DNA of 64,000 nucleotides from positions 1 through 64,000 of the forward strand of contig NZ_JAQYUS010000002.1 in the NCBI RefSeq assembly GCF_030686865.1, read 5' to 3'. This document shows positions 7,591 through 16,144 of this stretch, in pieces. This stretch comes from Kaistella sp. SH40-3. Lineage in GTDB: Bacteria > Bacteroidota > Bacteroidia > Flavobacteriales > Weeksellaceae. The position numbers and the translations under genes are program-made. The notes below the pieces were generated by a model. That model did no database searches, was not told where the DNA came from, and saw only the letters and a list, made by a program, of their open reading frames with translations. How positions within the stretch are numbered: position 1 is the stretch's first letter; the number at the start of each line of letters is the position of its first letter.

Positions 7591-7598
7591 CAAAAATA
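7591..7598 (-). promoter_or_regulatory. -7 box of the glutamate-synthase-like gene
   Basis: Minus strand TATTTTTG, an exact TAnnTTTG match 22 bases before the ATG. A TTG lies only 15 bases upstream, so the -33 element is poor. Confidence 0.4.
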
Positions 7599-7612
7599 AT
7601 AATAATAAGTGG

Positions 7613-7650
7613 ACAAAAAAAACCGCTTTCATTAATTTTGAAAACGGTTT
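7613..7650 (-). terminator. Terminator of the glucan utilisation operon
   Basis: On the minus strand AAACCGTTTTC (7650-7640), loop, GAAAGCGGTTT (7630-7620), then a T run through 7614. One G-T wobble. It lies just downstream of the GH3 gene. Confidence 0.8.
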
Positions 7651-7667
7651 GATAGGTAATTTCTATT

Positions 7668-9998
7668 TTACTTCCACCAAGTAATTTTTGTGGTCTTTAC
7701 TTGCTCAGAATCAGTACCGATCATGATATTAAAGTCGCCAGACTCCCAGTCATATTTCAGTGCATTATTATAAAATTTAAGGTCTTCTGGAGAGATGTTA
7801 AAGGTGACTTTTTTGGATTCCCCTTTCTTTAAAAACACTTTTTGAAAGCCCTTTAATTCTTTTACTGGTCTGGTAATACTTCCCACAATATCCCTAATGT
7901 ACAACTGCACCACTTCTGCTCCGTCATAATTCCCAGTATTGGTAAGTGTAACTGATGCCTGAATGGTTTGATTGCCTTTCGGATTAAGATTAGAAACAGT
8001 AATATCTGAATAATTAAACTGCGTATAACTTAAACCGAAACCAAATGGATAAAGCGGTGTGTTGCATTCATCCATAAAATTAGAACGGAATCGGTGATAT
8101 TCACATTTATCGGTTTCTTCCTGACTCAAAGGTCTACCGGTATTTTTGTGATTATAATAAAGTGGAACCTGTCCTAAACTTCTTGGGAAAGTCATTGTTA
8201 ATTTACCCGACGGATTTACTTTTCCGAAAAGCACATCTGTAATTGCATTTCCTGCTTCTGTTCCTGGAAACCACACATTTAAAATAGCGTCTGGCATATC
8301 TTTAATGTTAGTTAAAGCCAAAGGTCTTCCGGTGAAAAGTACCATTGCAATTGGTTTACCGGTTTTCTTTAATTCTATTAATAAATCAACCTGAGACTGT
8401 GGAATATCAATGTTTGCTCTGGAAGAAGATTCGCCGCTCATCTCGGCAGATTCTCCGATGGCCAGAATAATAACATCTGACTGATTCGCAATTGAAACTG
8501 CTTCTTTAAGCAACTCCTCTTTGGAACGCGAATCGCGGTCTGTTAACTTTCCGTGTGCAGCGTAGATGTTTTCTAACTTTTCACTGTAGTCAATGTTTGC
8601 TCCCTTTGCAGAAAGGAATTTCACTTGCTTTCCTAGATTATCCTGTAGTCCTTTCATCAAAGAAACGGAGTTGGCATGTTTAGCACCTACACTCCAGGTT
8701 CCAGCCATATTCAATGCGTTATTAACCAATGGTCCAATTACAGCCACAGTTCCTGATTTTTTTAATGGTAAAACCTGATTCTCATTTTTCATCAAAACCA
8801 TCGATTGTGCAGCAGTGTTACGGGCAATATTTCTATTTTCCATACTGTACACTTCTTTGGCTGCTAATTTAGCGTCACCATATCGGTAAGGATTTTCAAA
8901 TAATCCTAAATCATATTTTGCTTCTAAAATCCTTCTGGCAGCCATATCGATTGAGGCTTGAGTTACTTTTCCTTCTGCTAATGATTTTTTTAATGTTTTC
9001 AAAAAACCTTCGCCCACCATATCCATATCGATTCCGGCGTTGAGTGCCATTGCAGAAGCTTGTTGTAAATCACCCACTCCATGATCGGTCATTTCATTAA
9101 TACCGGTATAATCGGTTACAATAAACCCATCAAATCCCCACATTTTTCTTAAGACATCAGTCTGAAGCCATTTATTTCCTGTTGCCGGGATGCCGTCAAC
9201 TTCATTAAAAGAGGCCATAACTGTTCCTACTCCAGCATCTACTGCTGCTTTATAGGGCGGGAAATATTCATTAAACATTCTGAGGTGACTCATATCAACC
9301 GTGTTATAATCCCGACCTGCTTCTCCTGCGCCATATAATGCAAAATGTTTAACACATGCCAAAATAGTGTTGCTCAAAGAAAGATCTTTTCCCTGGTAAC
9401 CATACACCATTGCTTTTGCAATTTCACTTCCTAAATATGGATCTTCACCAGAACCTTCAGAAACCCTGCCCCATCTTGGTTCACGGGAAATGTCAGTCAT
9501 TGGAGAGAACGTCCAGGAAATCCCGTCAGAGGTTGCTTCTTTGGCGGCAACTCTGGCCGAATGCTGGATTAAATCCATATCCCAAGAAGAAGATAATCCT
9601 AAGGGAATTGGGAAATTAGTTTCATAACCGTGAATAACATCCATTCCAAAAATGAGAGGAATTTTTAAACGGCTTTTTTCAACTGCGATTTTTTGTACGG
9701 CTCTAATTTTATCGGCGCCTTTAATATTGAAAAGTCCACCGACCAAACCTTCTTCTATTTTTTTTCCAATGTCAGAATTTTGGGCTTGCCCTGTGGTGAA
9801 GTCACCTGCACTTGGCAAATTGAGTTGTCCGATTTTTTCGTCGAGGGTCATCTTTGCTAAAAGCGCATCAACGAAAACTTTTTTCTTGGCTTTATATTGC
9901 GCAGTTTGGTAAGACTGCACTGGCTTAGAGACCATTTCCTGTGCCTGAGTCAAAGGCGTGAATGCCAATGCTGCAGCGATTAAAACTAATTTTTTCAT
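7668..9998 (-). CDS. bglX: Periplasmic GH3 beta-glucosidase (BglX-like)
   Basis: 776 residues with a signal peptide (MKKLVLIAAALAFTPLTQA). The GH3 N-terminal barrel shows GMDVIHGYETNFPIPLG (118-134), KHFA (217-220) and the nucleophile region GFIVTDYTGI with Asp296. The second domain contains GESAEMSGESSSR near 515-527, where the acid/base Glu is expected. A C-terminal fibronectin-like domain ends near GDFNIMIGTDS. Length fits BglX. It is the last gene of the SusC/SusD operon, 12 bases after the esterase-like gene. In this setting it probably cleaves glucose from glucan oligosaccharides such as sophorose; the linkage is inferred from the GH144-type neighbours. Confidence 0.92.
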   Translation of the reverse strand: MKKLVLIAAALAFTPLTQAQEMVSKPVQSYQTAQYKAKKKVFVDALLAKMTLDEKIGQLNLPSAGDFTTGQAQNSDIGKKIEEGLVGGLFNIKGADKIRAVQKIAVEKSRLKIPLIFGMDVIHGYETNFPIPLGLSSSWDMDLIQHSARVAAKEATSDGISWTFSPMTDISREPRWGRVSEGSGEDPYLGSEIAKAMVYGYQGKDLSLSNTILACVKHFALYGAGEAGRDYNTVDMSHLRMFNEYFPPYKAAVDAGVGTVMASFNEVDGIPATGNKWLQTDVLRKMWGFDGFIVTDYTGINEMTDHGVGDLQQASAMALNAGIDMDMVGEGFLKTLKKSLAEGKVTQASIDMAARRILEAKYDLGLFENPYRYGDAKLAAKEVYSMENRNIARNTAAQSMVLMKNENQVLPLKKSGTVAVIGPLVNNALNMAGTWSVGAKHANSVSLMKGLQDNLGKQVKFLSAKGANIDYSEKLENIYAAHGKLTDRDSRSKEELLKEAVSIANQSDVIILAIGESAEMSGESSSRANIDIPQSQVDLLIELKKTGKPIAMVLFTGRPLALTNIKDMPDAILNVWFPGTEAGNAITDVLFGKVNPSGKLTMTFPRSLGQVPLYYNHKNTGRPLSQEETDKCEYHRFRSNFMDECNTPLYPFGFGLSYTQFNYSDITVSNLNPKGNQTIQASVTLTNTGNYDGAEVVQLYIRDIVGSITRPVKELKGFQKVFLKKGESKKVTFNISPEDLKFYNNALKYDWESGDFNIMIGTDSEQVKTTKITWWK

Positions 9999-10010
9999 TT
10001 TAATTTCTTT

Positions 10011-10721
10011 TTATTTCTTTACTATATTTTTCTTTTGAGTGAGCATCCACTCATATAATTTCGGATTAGAATAGGTAGAATCCCAGGAGTTGTGATTATC
10101 ATCTGGGAAAATGGTGAGTTCTACATTTTTATTCACTTTTTTAATTTCCTGATAAATTTCGATGGAATTCATCGGCGAAACAATATCATCATTTCCACCG
10201 TGATAAATCTTCATTGGCAAATCCTTGTATTGGGAAACTCTTACTTTCATCAATCGGTCAATAGGAGCGCAAACTGGAACAACTGCTGAAAAAAGCTCAG
10301 GGTGTTCCATGGCTAATTTTAATGTTCCCCAACCACCCATGGATAAACCGGTGAGCATAATTCGGGAATCATCAATTTGATATTTTTCCTGGATTTCTTT
10401 AATTAAATAATAAACCGCCTCAGTATCCCACCACACCTCTTTCGGACATTGCGGTGCTAAAATAGCGACGGGTTCAGGAAATAAATTCTTGTAGGTAAAA
10501 GGACTATGTGCTTTTACCAATTCCAAATCATTTCCTCTTTCACCAGAGCCATGGAGGAAAACCATCAACGGAACTTTTCCTTTCGCATTTTCTGGATAGT
10601 CTAAAATATAAGAAATCCTCTGCTCTTTTTTGACTTCCTTCTTCAGTTCGGCTTTAATTTCCTGTGCATTTCCCATCAATGAAAATAGAGGAATTGCCAG
10701 TAACAGATATTTGAATTTCAT
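10011..10721 (-). CDS. Secreted alpha/beta hydrolase (esterase or peptidase-like)
   Basis: 236 residues with a signal peptide ending near GNAQ. Alpha/beta hydrolase motifs are FLHGSGERG (55-63, oxyanion region), GLSMGGWG with nucleophile Ser127, GGNDDIVSP with acid Asp178 or 179, and DDNHNSW with His210. This matches the predicted-peptidase/phospholipase-carboxylesterase group often annotated as prolyl-oligopeptidase-like. It sits between the PF10091 enzymes and the GH3 gene, so it may remove acyl or other ester groups (for example succinyl) from glucans. That role is inference from position only. Confidence 0.75.
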   Translation of the reverse strand: MKFKYLLLAIPLFSLMGNAQEIKAELKKEVKKEQRISYILDYPENAKGKVPLMVFLHGSGERGNDLELVKAHSPFTYKNLFPEPVAILAPQCPKEVWWDTEAVYYLIKEIQEKYQIDDSRIMLTGLSMGGWGTLKLAMEHPELFSAVVPVCAPIDRLMKVRVSQYKDLPMKIYHGGNDDIVSPMNSIEIYQEIKKVNKNVELTIFPDDNHNSWDSTYSNPKLYEWMLTQKKNIVKK

Positions 10722-10835
10722 GTGTATTTCATTTATTTTAAACTCTATTTAGAAAGTTTAAGTTAGTGCTTACTAATTTACAGAAACGTAATATTAAGCA
10801 TTTTTTTTATTGTCTCAAAATTGGAAAATAGAATT

Positions 10836-12212
10836 TTATAAAGAATGCTTGCTCGATTTAAAATCAAGTTTCTTTAAACCCGCTTTAATTTCGGGGGCAT
10901 TCATAAATAGATTCCAAATGAGTCCTGTTCTGTAATTTTCGATCATGGGCGAAATAGTTCCCTGATCAATTGCCAAATACCGAGGCGTAAACCAGTTATC
11001 GTAATTTATAGAAGTTGCATCATAAGGACCCGCAGAACCAATGAATTCTGGTTTTTCATTATACAAAAACCTCAAAAAATCCATGGATTCTTTCGGAGTA
11101 TAAGGAAAACTACTCAACGCCGCAGTTGGAGTAATAACGCCATGATCATTCTTCGGATTATGCGCGGTATATCCTACCGAACCATCTTGGTTTCTGGTAT
11201 AACCTGCAGAAAGTCCCCAATAATTAGGGCCGTATCCTTTCCAATGCTTAGGATTTTCTACACAATATTCATAATCGATCAGCACATGATTTCTATTCAA
11301 ATCAAAATAATTTTTAATATATCGGTCAGACAATCCTGTTGGATCTAAACCGAGATAAGAATACTGCGCCCAGAAAAGTGGTCCACCATATTCTTCGGCA
11401 CCATTATGTTTCACGTAAAGTGGCAAGTTGTATTTTGTATTGGTTGTTAGGTATTCTCCATTTCGCGTAAAACCATTGTAGTAGGTTTCCGCATCGATGG
11501 AATGCGTTGGGGAAGATGCTGCTAAAATATAAGTGATTAAAGTTTCATCATATCCTTTCAAAGGGAAGTTCATATCCCAACCATACGTTGGCGACCAATG
11601 CCAATAGAGCACTTTTTCACCACCCTTGGTGTACCAATTCCACTCGACTCCTCTCCAGAGGTCATCCATTTTTTGGGCGAGGATTTTTTCTTCTTGATTT
11701 CCATTTTTAAAGTATTCCCGCACCGAAATAATTCCCTGCACTAAAAAAGCAGTTTCAACTAAATCTCCCCCATTGTCTTTTTTACCAAAAGGAACCGTTT
11801 TGCCTGTTTCACCATTGATCCAATGCGACCACGCACCATGATGACGATCGGATTTCGCCAGAAAATCTGCCATTGTGGTTAGTCTTTTCACTGCTTCTTT
11901 CCGTGGAATAAACTTTCTTTCGACACCAACCAGAATGGTCATCATCCCAAATCCTGACCCTCCGGTGGTAATTACATTTTTATCATTTTGCGGATAAATT
12001 CCGTCCTCGTGGTAACGTTCTCTGCCTAACATAGAATTCGGTTCAGCATAATCCCAAAAATACTTTAAGGCATCTTTTTGAACTCGATTCATTAAAACCT
12101 CATCTGCATTACTAATCAAATGACTGTCATTTGATTTACGAACGGTCTGTGTAGTTTCACACGACATTAAAAACATTACAGCAACTCCGGCAAGGAGCAT
12201 CACTTTCTTCAT
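10836..12212 (-). CDS. PF10091 glucanase lipoprotein, GH144-type (copy 2)
   Basis: 458 residues. The lipobox is FLMSC (Cys18). The catalytic region resembles the Glycoamylase-like PF10091 fold, which includes GH144 endo-beta-1,2-glucanases: QKDALKYFWDYAEPNSMLGRER, TGGSGFGMMTI, HGAWSHWINGETGK, YWHWSPTYGWDMNFPLKGYDE, and C-terminal YLAIDQGTISPMIENYRTGL. It is a clear paralogue of the next gene upstream in the operon, differing along its whole length, so the pair is not a recent duplication. Both enzymes probably act at the surface or in the periplasm on the glucan backbone. The 114-base gap after it is the largest in the operon. Confidence 0.85.
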   Translation of the reverse strand: MKKVMLLAGVAVMFLMSCETTQTVRKSNDSHLISNADEVLMNRVQKDALKYFWDYAEPNSMLGRERYHEDGIYPQNDKNVITTGGSGFGMMTILVGVERKFIPRKEAVKRLTTMADFLAKSDRHHGAWSHWINGETGKTVPFGKKDNGGDLVETAFLVQGIISVREYFKNGNQEEKILAQKMDDLWRGVEWNWYTKGGEKVLYWHWSPTYGWDMNFPLKGYDETLITYILAASSPTHSIDAETYYNGFTRNGEYLTTNTKYNLPLYVKHNGAEEYGGPLFWAQYSYLGLDPTGLSDRYIKNYFDLNRNHVLIDYEYCVENPKHWKGYGPNYWGLSAGYTRNQDGSVGYTAHNPKNDHGVITPTAALSSFPYTPKESMDFLRFLYNEKPEFIGSAGPYDATSINYDNWFTPRYLAIDQGTISPMIENYRTGLIWNLFMNAPEIKAGLKKLDFKSSKHSL

Positions 12213-12228
12213 ATCTATTTTTTAATTT

Positions 12229-13620
12229 TTAAAACCCATGTTGGGTTGAATGAAATCCTAATTTAATTAAACCTTGCTTAATATCTGGAGCATTCATAAA
12301 TAAATTCCAGAGAAAAGCAGATTTGTTATTTTCAATCATAGGAGAAATTGTTCCCTGATCAATTGCTAAATATCTTGGGGTAACCCAATTATAATGTACT
12401 GAATACGCATCATAAGGTCCTGCTATGCCAATATATTTTGAATAATTTTCGTTGTATAAAAACCTTAAATAATTCATGCTTTCTGTTGGGACGTAGCCAA
12501 TGCTCGATATCGCAGCAGTTGGAGAAATAACGCCTAAATCATTATTGGGTTGATGCGCAGAGTACCCTGTAGAACCATCTGCATTTCGGCTATAACTAGC
12601 GGTTAACCCCCAGTTTTTGGCACTGTAGCCATTCCAACCTTTTGGATTTTCGATGGAATATTGGTTCATAATTTTAGCATGATTCTTCGTAGCATCACCA
12701 TAATTCACATATTCATCTGTAAGTCCACGCGGATCTAAACCGAGGAAAGAATAGTGTGAAAAGAACATTGGACCTACCGTTCCGTTGGCACCATTGTGAT
12801 TGACGATTAAAGGAATCCCATATTGTGATCCAGAAGTTTTAATGCTTCCGTTTCTCGCCCAGCCTTGTTGGTAAACAGATTTATCAATCGAATAATTGGG
12901 AGATGCTGCTGCCAAAATATAAGTCATGATGGTTTCATCATAACCCTGAATTTTAAGATTCATTTGAAAATCATAATTTGGCGACCAATGCCAATACAAA
13001 ACGTTTTGACCTTGGGTGTACCAATTCCATTCTACACCTTTCCAAAGAGCGTCTGCTTTTTGGGACAGTGCTAATTCTTCTGCTACTGTAGAAGTTTTAA
13101 AGTATTCTCGTACACAAATTAAACCTTCAACAAGAAATGCTGTTTCTACTAAATCTCCTCCATTATCCATTGTTCCGAAAGGAATCACTTTTCCATTATT
13201 CCCATTAATCCAATGAGACCAAGCGCCATGAAATCGATCGGCATTTTGTAAGAAATTAAGAGAAGTTGTTAATCTGGAGACGGCTTCTGCGCGAGGAATA
13301 TATCCATTTTTAATGGCTACCAGAAGCGTCATTAAACCAAAACCAGATCCGCCCGTTGTAACGGTTGCGGCATCGGTTCCGGGATTGTCGGTATGGTACC
13401 GTTCTCTGGCTAACTTTGAATTGACCTCAGCGTAATCCCAGAAATATTTAGTGACTTCCTTTTGAGTCATTTCTATAATTTGGGGATCGGTGTAAACCGT
13501 TGTGACTGGCGGTTCAGTAGTGCCGCCGCCAATAGGAGTTCCCCCACTTTTAGGTGGTGAATCGCGCGAACATGCAACAATTAAAAATGAACCTGCGAGT
13601 AAATGGATTATTTTTTTCAT
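12229..13620 (-). CDS. PF10091 glucanase lipoprotein, GH144-type (copy 1)
   Basis: 463 residues. Lipobox LIVAC (Cys17) followed by a Gly/Pro/Thr-rich linker (about 20-42). The fold is the same as its neighbour: KYFWDYAEVNSKLARERYH, TGGSGFGLMTLLVA, HGAWSHWINGNNGK, YWHWSPNYDFQMNLKIQGYDE and the C-terminal YLAIDQGTISPMIENNKS. Surface exposure is plausible because of the linker and lipid anchor. It begins 47 bases after the LamG gene, with a hairpin in that gap, and is followed after 16 bases by copy 2. Two such enzymes suggest different chain-length preference or location; this is inference. Confidence 0.85.
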   Translation of the reverse strand: MKKIIHLLAGSFLIVACSRDSPPKSGGTPIGGGTTEPPVTTVYTDPQIIEMTQKEVTKYFWDYAEVNSKLARERYHTDNPGTDAATVTTGGSGFGLMTLLVAIKNGYIPRAEAVSRLTTSLNFLQNADRFHGAWSHWINGNNGKVIPFGTMDNGGDLVETAFLVEGLICVREYFKTSTVAEELALSQKADALWKGVEWNWYTQGQNVLYWHWSPNYDFQMNLKIQGYDETIMTYILAAASPNYSIDKSVYQQGWARNGSIKTSGSQYGIPLIVNHNGANGTVGPMFFSHYSFLGLDPRGLTDEYVNYGDATKNHAKIMNQYSIENPKGWNGYSAKNWGLTASYSRNADGSTGYSAHQPNNDLGVISPTAAISSIGYVPTESMNYLRFLYNENYSKYIGIAGPYDAYSVHYNWVTPRYLAIDQGTISPMIENNKSAFLWNLFMNAPDIKQGLIKLGFHSTQHGF

Positions 13621-13633
13621 TTGATTCTATATG

Positions 13634-13660
13634 AAAAGAGCCACCTTTCGATGGCTCTAT
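13634..13660 (-). terminator. Intra-operon hairpin before the glucanase genes
   Basis: On the minus strand AGAGCCA (13658-13652), loop TCGAAAGG, TGGCTCT (13643-13637), then TTTTC. It may be a partial terminator or mRNA-processing stem separating the susC-susD-LamG part from the enzyme genes. Confidence 0.5.
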
Positions 13661-13667
13661 TATGAGA

Positions 13668-14645
13668 TTATCTATTGTCTTTTTCCAGTTTGTATAATGC
13701 AGAAACATCTGCACTTTTCAATGGAACGTTGTAGATTCTAAATTCATCTAACATTCCAGTAAAACTGGTCGCCCAATCTTGAGGTGAACCATTGTTCAGT
13801 GGCGGATTAGTATCAAACTGATGTGTTCCAATGACCACTTTGCCATTCGTCCCCATCATTTGAATTGCACCGTATCCAGAAGCACCGTTTGGATTATCGA
13901 TTCCACCTGGGTCGTTAGCAAACCAAGGTGCAGAACCTGTGAGTCCTTCTGCTGGAGCATAAGCGTAACCAGTAAGATTAGCCGCCGGTTCACCATTCAG
14001 GTAAGCACTTACTTTACTAACCGTTGGATCGTAAGCAATGGTTACATAAATCCATTTATTTTTGCTGCCATCGATATTCATCATTACACTTTGGCCACCC
14101 CAAGCGACACCAGGTCTGCCGTTCTCTACTGAAAGTTTTAAACGGATTCGATCGGGATTTGCGTTGTCGGGATTCTCAATAAATAAATTAATACCTCCCC
14201 AAAACTCTGTTGGTCTTACGATTGAGAAAATTCCCTGAGCACCTTTTCCCTGACCTGGAGTTGCAGGATCTACCGTGTTCGCACTTTTCATCCAGAAGGA
14301 AAAAGTAAAGGCGCTTAGACCTGTAATTGCTGAAGAAACATCTGCAACTGCATATCTTTTCTGAGAATCGGAACCGTTGTAAGCATTTCCTTTTGCACCA
14401 ACGCCAAATTGAACATTAGTTCCGACAGCATTGGTCATATTGGTACGGCTGTCGTTTAGATTATTTTCAAAACTAAGTTTGGTTACGAGATTTGCAGCAG
14501 CAATATCATCTGAATTTTCATAGCCACCAATTGGTGCATAAGGCACTGGCAGATTATCCCGATCGATACTGTCTTCACAACTCTGCGCAAGAGTACCCAT
14601 TAATAATGCTACCCCTATATATTTTATTAAAGTTCTATTTTTCAT
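13668..14645 (-). CDS. LamG-domain surface lipoprotein, probable glycan-binding protein
   Basis: 325 residues with a lipobox at LAQSC (Cys23). After a linker, a concanavalin-like LamG/Laminin_G_3 jellyroll spans about 55-320: SFENNLNDS, FTFSFWMKSAN, VTIAYDPTVSKVSAYLNGEP, FTGMLDEFRIYNVPLKSADVSALY. No catalytic residues are evident. It sits third in the operon, 21 bases after the SusD-like gene, the usual place of a surface glycan-binding protein. It most likely holds the polysaccharide at the cell surface. Specificity cannot be read from the sequence. Confidence 0.82.
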   Translation of the reverse strand: MKNRTLIKYIGVALLMGTLAQSCEDSIDRDNLPVPYAPIGGYENSDDIAAANLVTKLSFENNLNDSRTNMTNAVGTNVQFGVGAKGNAYNGSDSQKRYAVADVSSAITGLSAFTFSFWMKSANTVDPATPGQGKGAQGIFSIVRPTEFWGGINLFIENPDNANPDRIRLKLSVENGRPGVAWGGQSVMMNIDGSKNKWIYVTIAYDPTVSKVSAYLNGEPAANLTGYAYAPAEGLTGSAPWFANDPGGIDNPNGASGYGAIQMMGTNGKVVIGTHQFDTNPPLNNGSPQDWATSFTGMLDEFRIYNVPLKSADVSALYKLEKDNR

Positions 14646-14666
14646 ATTGACTATTTTTTTTGAAAA

Positions 14667-16133
14667 TTAATAGTTAGGATTTTGTGCAGATAAACCTTTG
14701 GCTTCTGAAATAAAACTACTTGGCAAAGGAAAGACTTCATGTTTCCCTACAATAAAGGTTTTTCCGTCTGCTGCCATGGCTGCTTGTGCCTGACCTGTTC
14801 TTACCAAATCAAACCAGCGATCATGTTCTAAAGCTAATTCTAATCTTCTTTCTTTCCAAATTGCAGTTCTCACATCAACTTGCGAAACTGCTGTTGTATT
14901 GGCTAATCCTGCTCTATTTCTAACTTGATTTAAGAAAGGAATTGCTGCAGCAGTTTGACCTAATTCATTCAGTGCTTCTGCTTTCATTAATAAAACTTCA
15001 GCATATCTTAAATATCTGATATTGGCATCTGAATAATCGTCACCAGAATAATTAGAAGAATATACTTTATAATTATAGAAAGGATTTTCTACTGTTGCAG
15101 GAACTACTCTACCATCATATAACGTGGAGTTTCTAAAAATAATTGTTGCATCTCTTCTTTCGGTATCCCCTTCAGCATTAAATGCATCAACTAAATTCTG
15201 AGACGGAGTTGCAAAACCCCAGCCCCAACCACCGGCGCCACGAGCACCTTGGGTTTGAGAATATTGTTGAATACCTGGCTGACCAGGACCACCTTTTCCT
15301 TGGATTTCAAAAATAGATTCTTGATTGTTTTCGCCGGAAACTTTGTAAATATCTGCGAAGTTAGGAGTTAATGAATACCCTGTAACTAAATTACAATTGT
15401 CAACCACTTTTTGCCAATTCTTTTGGTAAAGATTTACTTTCGCCAAAAGTGCATAAGCAGCACCTTTTGAAGCACGACCTTTGTTTGCAGCAGAATACGA
15501 ATTTTTATCTGGCAAAGCAGCAATGGCATCATTCAAATCATTCATAATAAAGTTATAAACTTCATCTTTAGATTTTCTGGTCAACAACATTGTTCGGTCT
15601 GCTTCATTTCCCGCGGTTGGTACATGATCTACAATTGGAACCCCACCGAAAGATCTCACTAAAGTAAAATAGGAAAATGCACGCAGAAATTTCGCTTCAC
15701 CAGCCAATCTGTTTTTAAGATCCGAATTAGCGTTGGTAAGCAAAGGTAAATAAGACAAGGCCTGATTAGATCGGTTGATCGCCTGATAATGACCTTGCCA
15801 AACATCTTGAAAAGAGCCAGCAGTTGCAGTAAAGTTGAGTGCATCTAATAAATCTTTGTCACCTCCGGTATCACCAGGTGAGGACCCTTTATCTGCTTCA
15901 TCTGAAGCGATGGTTGTGACCCCAATCCAGGAAAATGAACTGATATTCCAATCTAAATATTTGGCATAAATCGCAGAAACAAAACTTTCGGCACCGGCAT
16001 CGTTATTTAGCAAAGAAAGATCGTCGGTTGAAATTGCTTCTGTAGGTTTTACATCTAAAAAATCATTACGGCAACTCTGAGTAGAGAGGGAGAACAAAAG
16101 TAATGATGATATTATTATTATTTTCTTATTCAT
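14667..16133 (-). CDS. SusD/RagB-family nutrient-binding lipoprotein
   Basis: 488 residues. Lipobox STQSC (Cys21) followed by RNDFLDVKPTEAIS, the typical SusD start. TPR-like helices include AGEAKFLRAFSYFTLVRSFGGVP, GRASKGAAYALLAKVNLYQKNW and the C-terminal RYAEVLLMKAEALNELG, then RNRAGL and WKERRLELALEHDRWFDLVRTG. These are strong RagB/SusD signatures. It forms the outer-membrane lid of the TonB-dependent SusC partner encoded 11 bases upstream. Glycan specificity is inferred only from the operon's enzymes. Confidence 0.95.
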   Translation of the reverse strand: MNKKIIIISSLLLFSLSTQSCRNDFLDVKPTEAISTDDLSLLNNDAGAESFVSAIYAKYLDWNISSFSWIGVTTIASDEADKGSSPGDTGGDKDLLDALNFTATAGSFQDVWQGHYQAINRSNQALSYLPLLTNANSDLKNRLAGEAKFLRAFSYFTLVRSFGGVPIVDHVPTAGNEADRTMLLTRKSKDEVYNFIMNDLNDAIAALPDKNSYSAANKGRASKGAAYALLAKVNLYQKNWQKVVDNCNLVTGYSLTPNFADIYKVSGENNQESIFEIQGKGGPGQPGIQQYSQTQGARGAGGWGWGFATPSQNLVDAFNAEGDTERRDATIIFRNSTLYDGRVVPATVENPFYNYKVYSSNYSGDDYSDANIRYLRYAEVLLMKAEALNELGQTAAAIPFLNQVRNRAGLANTTAVSQVDVRTAIWKERRLELALEHDRWFDLVRTGQAQAAMAADGKTFIVGKHEVFPLPSSFISEAKGLSAQNPNY

Positions 16134-16144
16134 TTTTTTAAATT

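Noticed and set aside
7569-7616. TTG start adding 16 residues to the glutamate-synthase-like protein
   Set aside because: The start lies in the T run of a terminator and upstream of the -7 box.
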